From assembly GCA_001839685.1 (NCBI GenBank), contig MLAK01000866.1, positions 1 to 46,977 on the forward strand: a stretch of DNA of 46,977 nucleotides, given 5' to 3'. The notes beneath the pieces are model-generated. The model saw nothing but the letters and a program-made list of their open reading frames with translations, had not been told where the DNA came from and ran no database searches. This document shows, in pieces, positions 10,701 to 19,078 of this stretch (position 1 is the stretch's first letter; each line of letters begins with the position of its first letter). The DNA comes from Tritrichomonas foetus. Its lineage: Eukaryota > Parabasalia > Tritrichomonadida > Tritrichomonadidae. The position numbers and the translations under genes are program-made.

Positions 10701-10872
10701 TATCGACGTTGGAATTTTGTGGTGGTGGCGTTTTGATATTGATAATTAATTGTGATAATAATTTGGCTTTGTTACCTTCATAATTGAACCCGAATGTGAC
10801 AAAGCCACCAATACCGGCGCTTTCTGAAGATTTATCTAAAGCAAAAGCGAGAGATAATAAGAAAAGAAACAT
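7741..10872 (-). CDS. NOMO: NOMO-like (nodal modulator) ER membrane protein
   Basis: A 1043-residue type I membrane protein. It has an N-terminal signal peptide (MFLFLLSLAFA), a series of beta-sandwich repeats of the carboxypeptidase-regulatory/prealbumin-like kind with recurring patterns such as DGTYSIGPLPPGEYTVSL, NGRFSIKGLQVGRY and EDGTFSLGSF, a single transmembrane helix near 1003-1021 and a lysine-rich cytosolic tail ending KKAQ. The GGFV N-terminus and repeat order match NOMO proteins, which work in the ER with nicalin/TMEM147 in the multipass-protein translocon. The KKxx end is a dilysine ER-retrieval signal. Human NOMO is about 1220 residues; this copy is somewhat shorter. An initiator-like TCATT lies upstream. 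Confidence 0.85.
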   Translation of the reverse strand: MFLFLLSLAFALDKSSESAGIGGFVTFGFNYEGNKAKLLSQLIINIKTPPPQNSNVDTADVQPTGYWIVPTPSHHELVVSVRAPEGVIIEPQTCYIQYPFNTNVNFQVIGFSAIGEIYTNEAGGSLIRVLSPLTVEITNGKDVTLTSTTADGTYSIGPLPPGEYTVSLKDAIATPKTIKIVDYKVHVDPLVITDWPQNGVVTFPENVKSHSVTLHLSSPDDSKISNVEVKTDSNGRFSIKGLQVGRYNLKSAVEDIVINPLSFQISVQDKPKPLTMKYEGIRVHGTVALPNGNGISGVSLTLTPGNIHTTTNEKGEFVFQAVHPISQPKLEIFHPYHKFSEPIIPAIEEQPIPAIKVNVLNAQICGKVECPSANLTFTGAAKLNMVVTNGTFCISAPISQSVNINAVSQCGFEHSTITVSAPTNAVKFARIKAEVIGKARCIGDCDTTTLFKLTNDQYSYETNVMSNGNVVFNDIEFGRYHLSISSSPSSIWQVLQSDVFVNNKTVIADDIGEQTAFVYNVTVSHAMNVKCGEKSLNLNRGLNTIQVRSTIVESNDCFVFKPIDLKNNQRIIADSVQRRVVVDGPEDVYTIFVGGVELHSSRVFEQKFDETKTVSIKTKAPYFSVPQSIEVQSVSSCENSDIKFDVLVGVEYKGTIIPPIEGAAITASLNDKIIATAQTGEDGTFSLGSFSSNQNITLVAEKSGYKFTQIPGSFNFSAEKLSSILIHFSAESNVNTKGILLSISRLDNFAHHVVTDSIDDTTISGLEAGSYYLKPIYREHEFDPPQVEFNLSQGTQLNLTFNVVRVQFGVSGEVRRITGESEPDVEIEANYGNGEKQIVVTDAAGRFRIGGLNPNQTVTLLARASETSSVDRITPAQMKVKMGTEEYRNVRFLSMKPTKTFDILGELIVEPDFLPTMNVALMTPNSQVVQRFTFPSKLSNFFYFTNLTGQKYNVIVANTRQVKTITCPKQEVEFTQPAAKIKIVCEVAETSKPEEIDSRIASFIAFVSILVWIGFFNFGKIKDIVSDTFFTKKKKKGNKKKAQ

Positions 10873-10888
10873 TTTTTTGATTGATTTA

Positions 10889-10893
10889 AATGA
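10889..10893 (-). promoter_or_regulatory. Initiator-like TCATT before NOMO-like gene
   Basis: On the minus strand TCATTTAAATCAATC precedes the ATG; the putative +1 A is 19 bases from the start codon. Fits the trichomonad initiator pattern. Confidence 0.35.
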
Positions 10894-12408
10894 TGGCCAA
10901 ATGAAGACCTTTTAAAAATTTTCTTTTACTCGATGAGAATTTTGTGAATAACCACTAAATCTTAGGTCAATTATTTCATGACCGATCACTTTTTAATACT
11001 TCAGAAAATTTAATCAAAAGTACACAACCTGGAAATACGTTTATTTTCATTAAATAAACTGAACTTTTTCGAATCTTGGAAACAACTTCCCGACTCTCTG
11101 ATGCTTAATTTACAGCAACGAATTTTTGCTGAATAGATCTCAACCAATAAAAAATGCCAAAATTCGCTTGATTACTATTTTCGAAATTACACGTTATTTC
11201 TAAAATCTCCAGGCAGATGAAAGATTTAGCCCTTTCCACTAGATCAAAGAGTTACTCAAATATTTCTCTATATTATCCCTACTATGTGGACAATTTTATC
11301 GAATTTATCTTGCAATACACCAATTTTATTGAATTTGAATTTTCCGAAAGATTGATGCTTAGATTTTTTTTCAAACTTTGCCAACATGCACAATTTCGTC
11401 AGAATGTATTAACATCGATTTATAAAGCATTTTCGTCTTTTGGTTGTCGAGAATTACGTTCTCAAAAAAAATTCGATATTTGATCAAAGTCTAATGAACC
11501 AATTGTATTCAACTCACACAAAATCATGAACATTCTTATTAATAAAGAAGGAAATTGAATTTAATTCTGAAATTATTTGAGAATCTTATTTTTTGGGCAT
11601 AATTTTTTTTTCTTTCTTAAAATCCTTTTGAAGGAGCTTATCCATGTAAATACTCTCAAAAATCAAGGATATGTCGCATATGTGTGGGAAAAAAGTAGAT
11701 TTTCATTTTCAATGGAATATACGATTATAATGTATTCAAAACAATAAGTATTTCTAAAAAAATTGCTTTTTTTATTAAATCGAAGAATATCTCAAAAATA
11801 AAAAGACAAAATCTTTTAATATTTTGGATATATTATTTTTTAATTATGCTAATTATATGGAGAAAATATAAATAAAATCATAAGCGTAGAAGCATAGGTT
11901 GTGTACTTTTATTTAATCATCATCGACCCATAACAAAAATATTGCTCCATATATTTTTCCTATATATTTTACATATTATAATTAAATCAATATTATACAT
12001 ATATGTTTAATCCAAAAATAAGGTTATAAAGCAGTGAAAAATACGAGAAAATCACTAAAAACAAATCCAAATATGTTATATGTTAAAACATAGGAATTTG
12101 ATAGGGTATTTGGTCGAAACGATAATATGATCGTTCACCCATCAGGAATTTCGTTCTGTTTGCATGGTTAGGTAATCCTAACATGTGTCACCAAATTCAT
12201 ACTAATCTATACTACTATTCGTTTAATTCTCATGATTATTGGAATTAGCCACACTTGATGTTGAAGTTTAACATCATTGAGCCAAATATCTTATCAATTT
12301 TTAGTACTTCATCGCTAATAAATATAAAGTATTCAAATTTCTAAGAACCAAAGAAAAATTGATAATAACATCAAAACGATGACTTAATTACAAAAAAATT
12401 TCCATTTT

Positions 12409-12413
12409 TCATT
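12409..12413 (+). promoter_or_regulatory. Initiator-like TCATT before pyrophosphatase gene
   Basis: TTTTTCATTTTGTC directly precedes the ATG at 12419; TCATT fits the trichomonad initiator and would give a leader of under 10 bases. Confidence 0.4.
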
Positions 12414-12418
12414 TTGTC

Positions 12419-13138
12419 ATGAATAATGCAATTGTTCCTGTCAACGAAGAAGCAGTAAGGGAAGGAGAAACATTTTATATGAGAGATGGTATCAGAATAA
12501 GTGAAGCTGAAGCAGAATACAAGAGCTACATGGATCATTTATATGAAACGCTTGATGAAGAAACTGCACCAATTAATCAAGTGTCAACTGAACGAACACT
12601 TATGATGCATCATCCTTGGCACAATGTAGGAATTGGAGAAAACTGCCCAGATATAATTAATGCCATAATCGAAATTCCAGCATTTTCACGTGTTAAAACT
12701 GAACTAGATAGGCCAACGGGTCTCTTAAAAGTTGATAGGATTTTACATTCTTCTGTGATTTATCCAGCAAATTATGGATTTATTCCAGAAACTATATCTG
12801 ATAATAATGATCCTCTTGATATTCTAGTTCTTTGCCAATTGTCATGCCCGTCACTTTCTCTTATGCGAGCTAGACCAATTGGAATCATGCCCATGATTAA
12901 AGATGGTGAGGCTGATGATAAAATTATAGCTGTTGCAGTTTCTGATCCAGAATATAACATTTATAAAGATGTAAGTGATCTTCCACCATTCAAACTGTTA
13001 ATGATTACACAGTTTTTCAATGACTATCGAACATTGGAGAAAAAAGAAGTTCGTACCTTTAAGCCTTTAGGTTGCGAACATGCAAAGAAAATTATTATTC
13101 AATGTAAAAACAATTATCATCAAATATATGATGATTAA
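12419..13138 (+). CDS. Soluble inorganic pyrophosphatase (family I), atypical active site
   Basis: A 239-residue protein of the family I inorganic pyrophosphatases, which hydrolyse PPi to two phosphates with Mg2+. The core starts near residue 64 (HHPWHNVGIG) and keeps E85, K93, E95, the YPANYGF segment (115-121), D131, D134, D162, D166 and K168, equivalent to E. coli E20, K29, E31, Y55 region, D67, D70, D97, D102 and K104. Two positions differ: the D65-equivalent is N130 (SDNNDPLD), and the K142-equivalent is R204 (DYRTLEK). D65 is a metal ligand in the E. coli enzyme, so activity may be altered. The MPMIKDGEADDKIIAV segment is closer to plant-type soluble enzymes. A 60-residue N-terminal extension is unassigned and has no obvious hydrogenosomal presequence. 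Confidence 0.88.
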   Translation: MNNAIVPVNEEAVREGETFYMRDGIRISEAEAEYKSYMDHLYETLDEETAPINQVSTERTLMMHHPWHNVGIGENCPDIINAIIEIPAFSRVKTELDRPTGLLKVDRILHSSVIYPANYGFIPETISDNNDPLDILVLCQLSCPSLSLMRARPIGIMPMIKDGEADDKIIAVAVSDPEYNIYKDVSDLPPFKLLMITQFFNDYRTLEKKEVRTFKPLGCEHAKKIIIQCKNNYHQIYDD

Positions 13139-13189
13139 TTGGAAATAAGCATAGTATATAAGTATTTTGAATCATTGAATTTGTATTTT

Positions 13190-14030
13190 CTAAAATATAC
13201 AAAAATATATAATCAGTTTTTTTCTGCTTTTTAAAATTTTCAAGACAAAGATTTGAAGAGAAATTTTCAAACAAATACTGTGCTGGCCTGACAAACCAAT
13301 TGCACAATTTTCTTTTGTTTCCCCAATTTGTCTTGAAGGAAATAAAAATACAATCAAATAGTTGATATCTAGTCTAGATGAAGGGTCATTGCTATCATAT
13401 ATATTTCTTTCTAATGGAAATCCTGGCGTATCTCCTTCAATTCCAATTATATTCAAAATTGTTGGTGCAAAATCATAATAAGTAATTTCTTCATCTTCGA
13501 TGTTGTGTCTTCTTTATTCCTACCAACTCTTTGTAAAAAGGCATCTTGAATAATAAAGCTACGGCTAACGCAAAGTATGATATCATTATTGGCTCGTTGT
13601 TTTTGATGTTGACGAAGTCGAGAGTAACTAGTGATTGTTTGATGAGATGTTCATTGAGAAGTAGCAACTTGGCAGTTTCTGCAAAGTTGAGCACAGTTAA
13701 AGCGATGAAAATGATGTCAAACAACTTTTTGACGGAGTTTCGAGAACCTAAAATATGCATTTAATGATGTTGTAAATATCAAATATTTTGTCTATCCTTA
13801 TCTGGCTTTGAAAACATCAATGGGTATAAGTACTGCCATTCCACAGGATTATTGCGATGTTGTTGGTTAATTTGGGTTCTTTCAAATGTCCTGAAATATT
13901 CATATATTGGACAATAAAGTGTATTTTGACTACTTATTGAAATATTGATAATATGATGATGTCTTTTTGAAAAACACAATTTGAAGAGGAGAACAATAAT
14001 AACATGAATATTCCATCGATTGAAATACAA
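13190..14030 (-). pseudogene. Decayed gene fragments, possibly sulfatase/phosphoglycerol-transferase-like
   Basis: Three consecutive minus-strand open stretches (13779-14030, 13491-13760, 13190-13520) are separated by stops and a frame change near 13500. The last contains ITYYDFAPTILNIIGIEG followed by FPLERNIYDSNDP, which resembles the C-terminal part of alkaline-phosphatase-fold sulfatases and LTA-synthase-like phosphoglycerol transferases (DxxPTxLxxxGI then xGLGRNL). The middle stretch contains a hydrophobic segment (LFDIIFIALTVLNFAET). No catalytic metal-binding region is visible, so if these belong to one gene it is internally deleted and broken. The family call is tentative; the presence of decayed coding sequence is better supported than its identity. 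Confidence 0.42.
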
Positions 14031-14151
14031 TTTTTGAATTTATTCAATTATTATATCTAGTGATATGTCTGAGCGCAATCCCATATAAGGAATTTGTGAT
14101 GATCAAATACAGTATTCAATAAAATAAGAATTGGTGATTATAACATTTTAT

Positions 14152-17100
14152 TCATTGACTTGGTGTTTCCAGCATTAAACAAATAGCTGGTTCATAGTTA
14201 GACAAATAGCATTGCATTGTTGATGCGATAAAATCATGTACTTCTTTAAATTTGTAAATTCCGCTTTTTTCATTCACAGCAACATTGGTCTTCATAGATT
14301 CAGTAATTTTATTGCTGATATTAAAAGCATTATACAAGCTTTTCTGTCTTGAAGCATCAATGACTGCAGATGCTGTAAGGAATGGACTTTCACCATAGAG
14401 TTGTAAAGTACTTTTTGCTGGATCATCTTCAGTATTGTTTTTTTCAATCATGCACATGAGAAACTCAACAATACTCCACACAGACACAAATCCAGTTAAA
14501 GATGAACCATCCAGTAAATTTGAAGATGTTTCCATAAACAAATCAGAAGATCGAACCTTTGCTGTAATTCTAGCAAGTGCGTTGTATAAAAATGGCGAAA
14601 CCAATTCTTTGCTACTTGGTAAACATTCACCATAATCAAACATTTTTCTCGAAGATTGGAATTCATTATCAAACATTTGATAAAATTCTGGATTCTCTGG
14701 TGGTCCCTCTTGTTTTGGATTTTGTCCGAAAATGAAACAACGATTTTGTAAAGATGTCTCTCGTTTCATTAAATAAGCACTATCCATCATTTCAGCCAGT
14801 GCTAAAACGTTTCCAATTTCACCCATGAGACGAATTAAGTCATGGAGATCTCGATCTTCACTAAAGAAACTATAAGCACCTTCATAACGATCATACATTT
14901 GGTTGCAGCTAAGAGCAGTTGAAAACTTGATCCTCTTAAATTTATTTTTAATTGCTGAATAAACAACAGTGAATTGATCGAAGACTTTCTCGATACTTTC
15001 AACAACATTTCCTTGCATGATTGCAATAGAACCATCTTCCATGAGCCAAAAGAGACATCTGAAACTTTCTACTGACAAAAGTTGCATTGTTCGATCAAGA
15101 TACATCGACATAAGTGCAACGTAAGCACTTTGACCAGAAATATCAAGATGTGGAACATATCTCGGTATAAGAACTAAAGGATGTGTTCGAAGATAGAATT
15201 GCCTAATATGTTTCTTCAAATTTTTCACAGCATGACTTAAAACCATCGATTGAAGTGAATTCGGTGTATCTGTACACATTGCATGACTAAGAATGTCATC
15301 AAAGGGCATTAATGGTAATCCAAATTGAATAAACATTTGATGTGTGCTTCGAAGCATATCAATTAATTTGGAGACTGCTATTGCCGCCAATACTCCATTC
15401 TTGATCAAGTTCGAAACAATGATCTGGATTTGTTCATTAAAGATTTTATGAAGTCTTTCAGCAAGTAATGATTTGGTATCAATGTAACAACCAAGTACAA
15501 ATAATTGATTTTGTTCGAGAATGACACCCATTCTTAAAGCTGTTACATTTTCATAGATCGGCGTTCTCATTTGATCAGTAAGTTGCTTTAAATAATCTTG
15601 TTTCATTGACCTGAGTGAAGCGAAAGTTCGAATTGGCCAAAAGATCGAATCAGAAATTTTAGTTGTGATTGAAATTAAACAAATTTCAGCTTCTGCTTTA
15701 ATTTCATCATATAAATATTTCGATTTTAGAAGCCGTAAAGCTTTTGATGCAGCATCATCGTAAATCGATAATGGATAGAAAATAACTCCAGTTAATTCTG
15801 GTTTTTTGTAATTCTCTAAAGCGTGTTCAGAAAGAATAACTGGAAGTGAAATTGTAACTGGAAAGAAAGAAACATCATAGATACTTAGATAAGTTTCCTT
15901 AAAGTACAGATTTGATTGATCACAAGCTATATCAATTGTATCAGATAAGCAAATAAGGTCGATATAATAACGGCTTTGTGCCACAAATGTTGACATTTCT
16001 TTAGCATCTGCTGATGAAAGTAGTACAGATGAGAAAACACCTCCAGTTTTATTAACAAATGGTGATTCGGGGTTAGTCATGGCTTGTAATTGGTTTCGAA
16101 GAAGTGCGAGAATATCTAAATTTGGTGAGCTTATTAACTTTTCATTTTTCCCTGGAAATTTCCTTTTTTCTTTTTTATCATCAAATTTATATTCTTCTTC
16201 AGTAAAGTATCCAGCCACAACTCTTAATAGTTCAATGATTGGACCAAGAATCTTCTTTGAACCTGGATTATGGGCCAAAATTTCTTTTAGTTTTTCTTTC
16301 ACGAAAAATTGAATGTGTCTTTGAATGGATTGTGCGATACATTCTTGAAGGATTGGGAGATTTGATTGGATGAGTTCTTTTGTTGATCTACAAGAATGAA
16401 GCATTAATAAAATAATATCTAAATGGCTTTGTAAACCAAGTCTCATTGATCTTTCATAAAGGCTCATTTTTTCATCATCACATTTTGGTGGATGTGCTTG
16501 ATTAAATGCAAGAAGAACACGAATATCATTTAAAGCGACGCACATTTGATGAATGATGCGTTGAAGCATTGAACAAATAATTGGTCCTTTTTCTTCTTTT
16601 TTCGTTTCATCATTAGCAACGATAGAAATAACATGAGAAAGTTCAGTAAAGTTATATCGGAGTGATTTCAATTGGTGTTCAATTGATAGGCGTTCGAGGG
16701 TTGGTGATGAATTTGAAGGACGATGATTTTTGAACTCTGTGGGAAGGTTCATTGCTGTTTCTTCTGCAAGTTCGAAGAAAAGAGGTGTAATTGGGTAAGC
16801 TTTCATAACTATTGAAACAAAATCTCGAACAGATGAAGACAATTCTTTCATTTTGGGCTTACTTTTCTTTCCAACTGTTTTCAATTCATGGAGACGTTGA
16901 TTCTCATAAAATTGAATGAAGAAAACTAAACTAGTGATATAAGCGAATTGCATTTCTGGATTCAAAAAAGTTGTTTTTTCAAGATTTTTCTTAATATGCT
17001 GAAACATTGCATCAAAAATAGCAATTGAAAGCTCAGGTGAAACAGATTCAAGATCATGCATTATCATACCACTGATTGACCTGACGTTCATAATGAAAAG

Positions 17101-17736
17101 TTGGATTTGCCCAACGTCTTGCTTCAGTTTTGGATTATTGGCAAGTTTACTCAATTGAGTCAAGTCATTGATGACACTTTTCTTTGATGGAATCAATTGT
17201 TCAAGTGCAGTAATTCTATAGAACAATAAACAAATCCGATCCAAAAATACATCATTATATTTGCCCTGCTTCCAGAAGGATTCATCCGTGAAAAATATCT
17301 TTATTTGAAAAGAGCAGCTGATGCACATTTCTTTCTCACCTCTGAACATTCGAATAATTGGCATCAATAATTTTCTTGCTGCTTCGACGGCTTCTGGTTT
17401 TTGGAACTCGGCTGGTGTTTCTTTATTTTGGTCGGTTTTTAGCGATTCAATGTAGCTGAAAAGTGGTTTTGAGACACATCTGGACGTATAAAATTCTGTG
17501 AGACTTTTTTCGATCATTTGAATGCTACTTTCGACTAACTCACTGAATTTCTCTGTTTCGCTCGCTGTAATTTTCGATCGGCCTGAAAAAACGTGGGATA
17601 AGTATCCGTCTGTTGGATATTTCACGAAAACAGAAAGAGGAACTGATCTTGGGACAGTTTCTACGATTGGAAGATCACTGATTTTGTTCCATTCTTCAAT
17701 TATTTCTTGAGGAGGAACTTGTACTGCATCTGTCAT
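14152..17736 (-). CDS. CYFIP: CYFIP/Sra-1/PIR121 homologue, WAVE/SCAR complex subunit
   Basis: A 1194-residue all-helical protein, close to the 1250 residues of animal CYFIP. The best-matching block lies at about residues 600-690. It contains the CDQSNLYFKETYLSIYD stretch, then the hydrophobic LPVILSEHALE, YPLSIYDDAASKALRLLKS and YLYDEIKAEAEICL. These correspond to CYFIP segments reading CDLSQLWFREFFLEL, MPWILTDHILE, YPLDLYNDSAYYAL and FLYDEIEAEVNLCF. The DRYEGAYSFFSEDRDLHDLIRLMGEIGN region near 950-980 is also CYFIP-like. CYFIP forms a dimer with NCKAP1 in the WAVE regulatory complex, binds Rac1 and controls Arp2/3-driven actin assembly, fitting the amoeboid adhesion of trichomonads. The start is the first in-frame ATG. 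Confidence 0.85.
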   Translation of the reverse strand: MTDAVQVPPQEIIEEWNKISDLPIVETVPRSVPLSVFVKYPTDGYLSHVFSGRSKITASETEKFSELVESSIQMIEKSLTEFYTSRCVSKPLFSYIESLKTDQNKETPAEFQKPEAVEAARKLLMPIIRMFRGEKEMCISCSFQIKIFFTDESFWKQGKYNDVFLDRICLLFYRITALEQLIPSKKSVINDLTQLSKLANNPKLKQDVGQIQLFIMNVRSISGMIMHDLESVSPELSIAIFDAMFQHIKKNLEKTTFLNPEMQFAYITSLVFFIQFYENQRLHELKTVGKKSKPKMKELSSSVRDFVSIVMKAYPITPLFFELAEETAMNLPTEFKNHRPSNSSPTLERLSIEHQLKSLRYNFTELSHVISIVANDETKKEEKGPIICSMLQRIIHQMCVALNDIRVLLAFNQAHPPKCDDEKMSLYERSMRLGLQSHLDIILLMLHSCRSTKELIQSNLPILQECIAQSIQRHIQFFVKEKLKEILAHNPGSKKILGPIIELLRVVAGYFTEEEYKFDDKKEKRKFPGKNEKLISSPNLDILALLRNQLQAMTNPESPFVNKTGGVFSSVLLSSADAKEMSTFVAQSRYYIDLICLSDTIDIACDQSNLYFKETYLSIYDVSFFPVTISLPVILSEHALENYKKPELTGVIFYPLSIYDDAASKALRLLKSKYLYDEIKAEAEICLISITTKISDSIFWPIRTFASLRSMKQDYLKQLTDQMRTPIYENVTALRMGVILEQNQLFVLGCYIDTKSLLAERLHKIFNEQIQIIVSNLIKNGVLAAIAVSKLIDMLRSTHQMFIQFGLPLMPFDDILSHAMCTDTPNSLQSMVLSHAVKNLKKHIRQFYLRTHPLVLIPRYVPHLDISGQSAYVALMSMYLDRTMQLLSVESFRCLFWLMEDGSIAIMQGNVVESIEKVFDQFTVVYSAIKNKFKRIKFSTALSCNQMYDRYEGAYSFFSEDRDLHDLIRLMGEIGNVLALAEMMDSAYLMKRETSLQNRCFIFGQNPKQEGPPENPEFYQMFDNEFQSSRKMFDYGECLPSSKELVSPFLYNALARITAKVRSSDLFMETSSNLLDGSSLTGFVSVWSIVEFLMCMIEKNNTEDDPAKSTLQLYGESPFLTASAVIDASRQKSLYNAFNISNKITESMKTNVAVNEKSGIYKFKEVHDFIASTMQCYLSNYEPAICLMLETPSQ

Positions 17737-17861
17737 TGCTTCTCTTTCTTCAATAAAGCAATGAAAAAGTTATCTATCAAAAAGTTTGTATTGAAACTTT
17801 CTTTGAGGATTTTTGTGAGATTTGTCACAGAAACAATCAAATTGTGAGAAGCTTCTTTCTT

Positions 17862-18065
17862 TTATATCATTAGATGAATGATGCAATCAATGTTTAAACA
17901 GAATTGTTGACTAATAACTCCATATAGTTGAGTACATAGAAATGCACCTATTATAATCAGCATCTCTGTTATAACCATGACGAAATTAAAGTTGAATCGT
18001 ATAAATTGAGAGCTTAAGGCCAATTCTTCTCTTGATCTTGGTTGTAGGAGAGATGCTGAATCCAT
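17862..18065 (-). CDS. Possible small single-span membrane protein (67 aa)
   Basis: A 67-codon ORF with a polar N-terminus and one hydrophobic stretch at about residues 28-51 (FVMVITEMLIIIGAFLCTQLYGVI). It lies between the CYFIP start and the RING gene, on the same strand. No homologue is recognised and no clear initiator motif precedes the ATG. It could be a true small membrane protein, a fragment or chance. Confidence 0.33.
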   Translation of the reverse strand: MDSASLLQPRSREELALSSQFIRFNFNFVMVITEMLIIIGAFLCTQLYGVISQQFCLNIDCIIHLMI

Positions 18066-18276
18066 CTTTACTTTTCATGTGCCACTTCTAAAGAATACAG
18101 TTCTGATTTTATTTATAAATTGAATAATTTTAGGATTTTTAATAAAAAATGAATAAAATAATGAGAAATATCAAGAAAGTTTCTATTTATTTAAATAAAA
18201 AACACAATTTATAAACAATGGTTTTGAAATATTAATGAAATTAATAATGGCTGAATAAAACTTGATTTGGATCAAA

Positions 18277-18726
18277 TCAAGAGTTGACTGTGGTAAGAAT
18301 AAGCTTTTTGAGTCGTGGAATTTCTCTATATTCGCTTTGGTATTGGGAATATTGATAACTATTTGAGTAGGCCGGACTTTTTGATAGTTTTCCGGACTGA
18401 GGTGAAATTTGTTCGACCTGGTCAGTCGAATCGACCATTCTGTATGCCTGAGCTGGTTGAAAATTCATCGAATCGAGTGATGATTGCGAAAAGTCCGTGG
18501 TTTCATACAAATTTGAAAGCGCTTTAGCTGAAAAAATGAATCCGGTTGGTGTTTTGTTCACTATTTCGTGAATTCGCGTGAAGGATTGTCCGCATATTGG
18601 ACAAGTCGTGTTTCGCGAGCACCATTTTGAAATGCAGATTTCACAGAATTGGTGATGACAAGGAAGGGCGCATGAATGGTAAGAGATTCTTTGTTCGCAG
18701 AGAGTGCATTGTTTCGATGATTGCAT
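18277..18726 (-). CDS. Small C3HC4 RING-finger protein
   Basis: A 149-residue protein with a RING finger at the extreme N-terminus: C7-x2-C10, C23-x-H25, C28-x2-C31, C42-x2-C45, the C3HC4 cross-brace pattern with the usual CPIC end. RING domains recruit ubiquitin-loaded E2 enzymes, so it is a likely E3 ligase. The remaining 100 residues are Ser/Gln/Tyr-rich and unassigned. The ATG follows a TCATAAA initiator-like motif by only four bases. The substrate is unknown. Confidence 0.8.
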   Translation of the reverse strand: MQSSKQCTLCEQRISYHSCALPCHHQFCEICISKWCSRNTTCPICGQSFTRIHEIVNKTPTGFIFSAKALSNLYETTDFSQSSLDSMNFQPAQAYRMVDSTDQVEQISPQSGKLSKSPAYSNSYQYSQYQSEYREIPRLKKLILTTVNS

Positions 18727-19078
18727 TTTATGAAAAATGGCGGGCTTTTTTTGAAGTTCCTTTTTTTTTCAAATTGAAGCAATTTTTGCTATTTTGATGT
18801 GCTATTCGTTGAAAGCAAACTAATTGACAATATGATTTCTAAATTAAAAATGAAATATTTCGATACTAAGTTATATTCTTTTTTTGGCTGATCAACGCAA
18901 TTCACTTTAGATTGTATAAAATACATTTATATGTGATAGAATTCCATTTCAGAACAAATTATTAGATATAGAAAGCTAATATGCTTAAAAATGAAACAAT
19001 CCCAGATTAAACAAAAAAAAAAGAGTGAAAAATAATACAATATAATAAACATTTAATCATAATTACTACTAACATACA
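18727..19078. other. Intergenic spacer
   Basis: AT-rich spacer upstream of the RING gene and downstream of the ARM/coiled-coil gene, both on the minus strand. Apart from the initiator-like motif next to the RING gene nothing is seen. Confidence 0.5.
18729..18733 (-). promoter_or_regulatory. Initiator-like TCATA before RING gene
   Basis: On the minus strand TTTTTCATAAA abuts the ATG. TCATA fits the TCA-Y-(T/A) initiator and implies a nearly leaderless mRNA. Confidence 0.4.

Larger units (their letters stand above)
10873..12418. other. 1.5-kb divergent intergenic region
   Basis: Separates the NOMO-like (-) and pyrophosphatase (+) genes. An 88-codon plus-strand open frame at 11217-11483 lacks recognisable features. 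A small hairpin, GTTAGG-TAAT-CCTAAC, lies near 12165-12180. No tRNA or repeat family recognised. Confidence 0.5.

Noticed and set aside
11217..11483. 88-codon plus-strand open frame in the long spacer
   Set aside because: No domain, no initiator motif close to the ATG and ordinary composition for chance AT-rich reading frames. Not excluded by transcript data.
13095..13307. 70-codon minus-strand frame overlapping the pyrophosphatase end
   Set aside because: Overlaps the real gene and reads another frame of the decayed region; no start or domain support.
14152..17736. NCKAP1/HEM (the other large WAVE subunit) considered for this gene
   Set aside because: The YPLSIYDDAASKAL and YLYDEIKAEAEICL segments match CYFIP, not NCKAP1.
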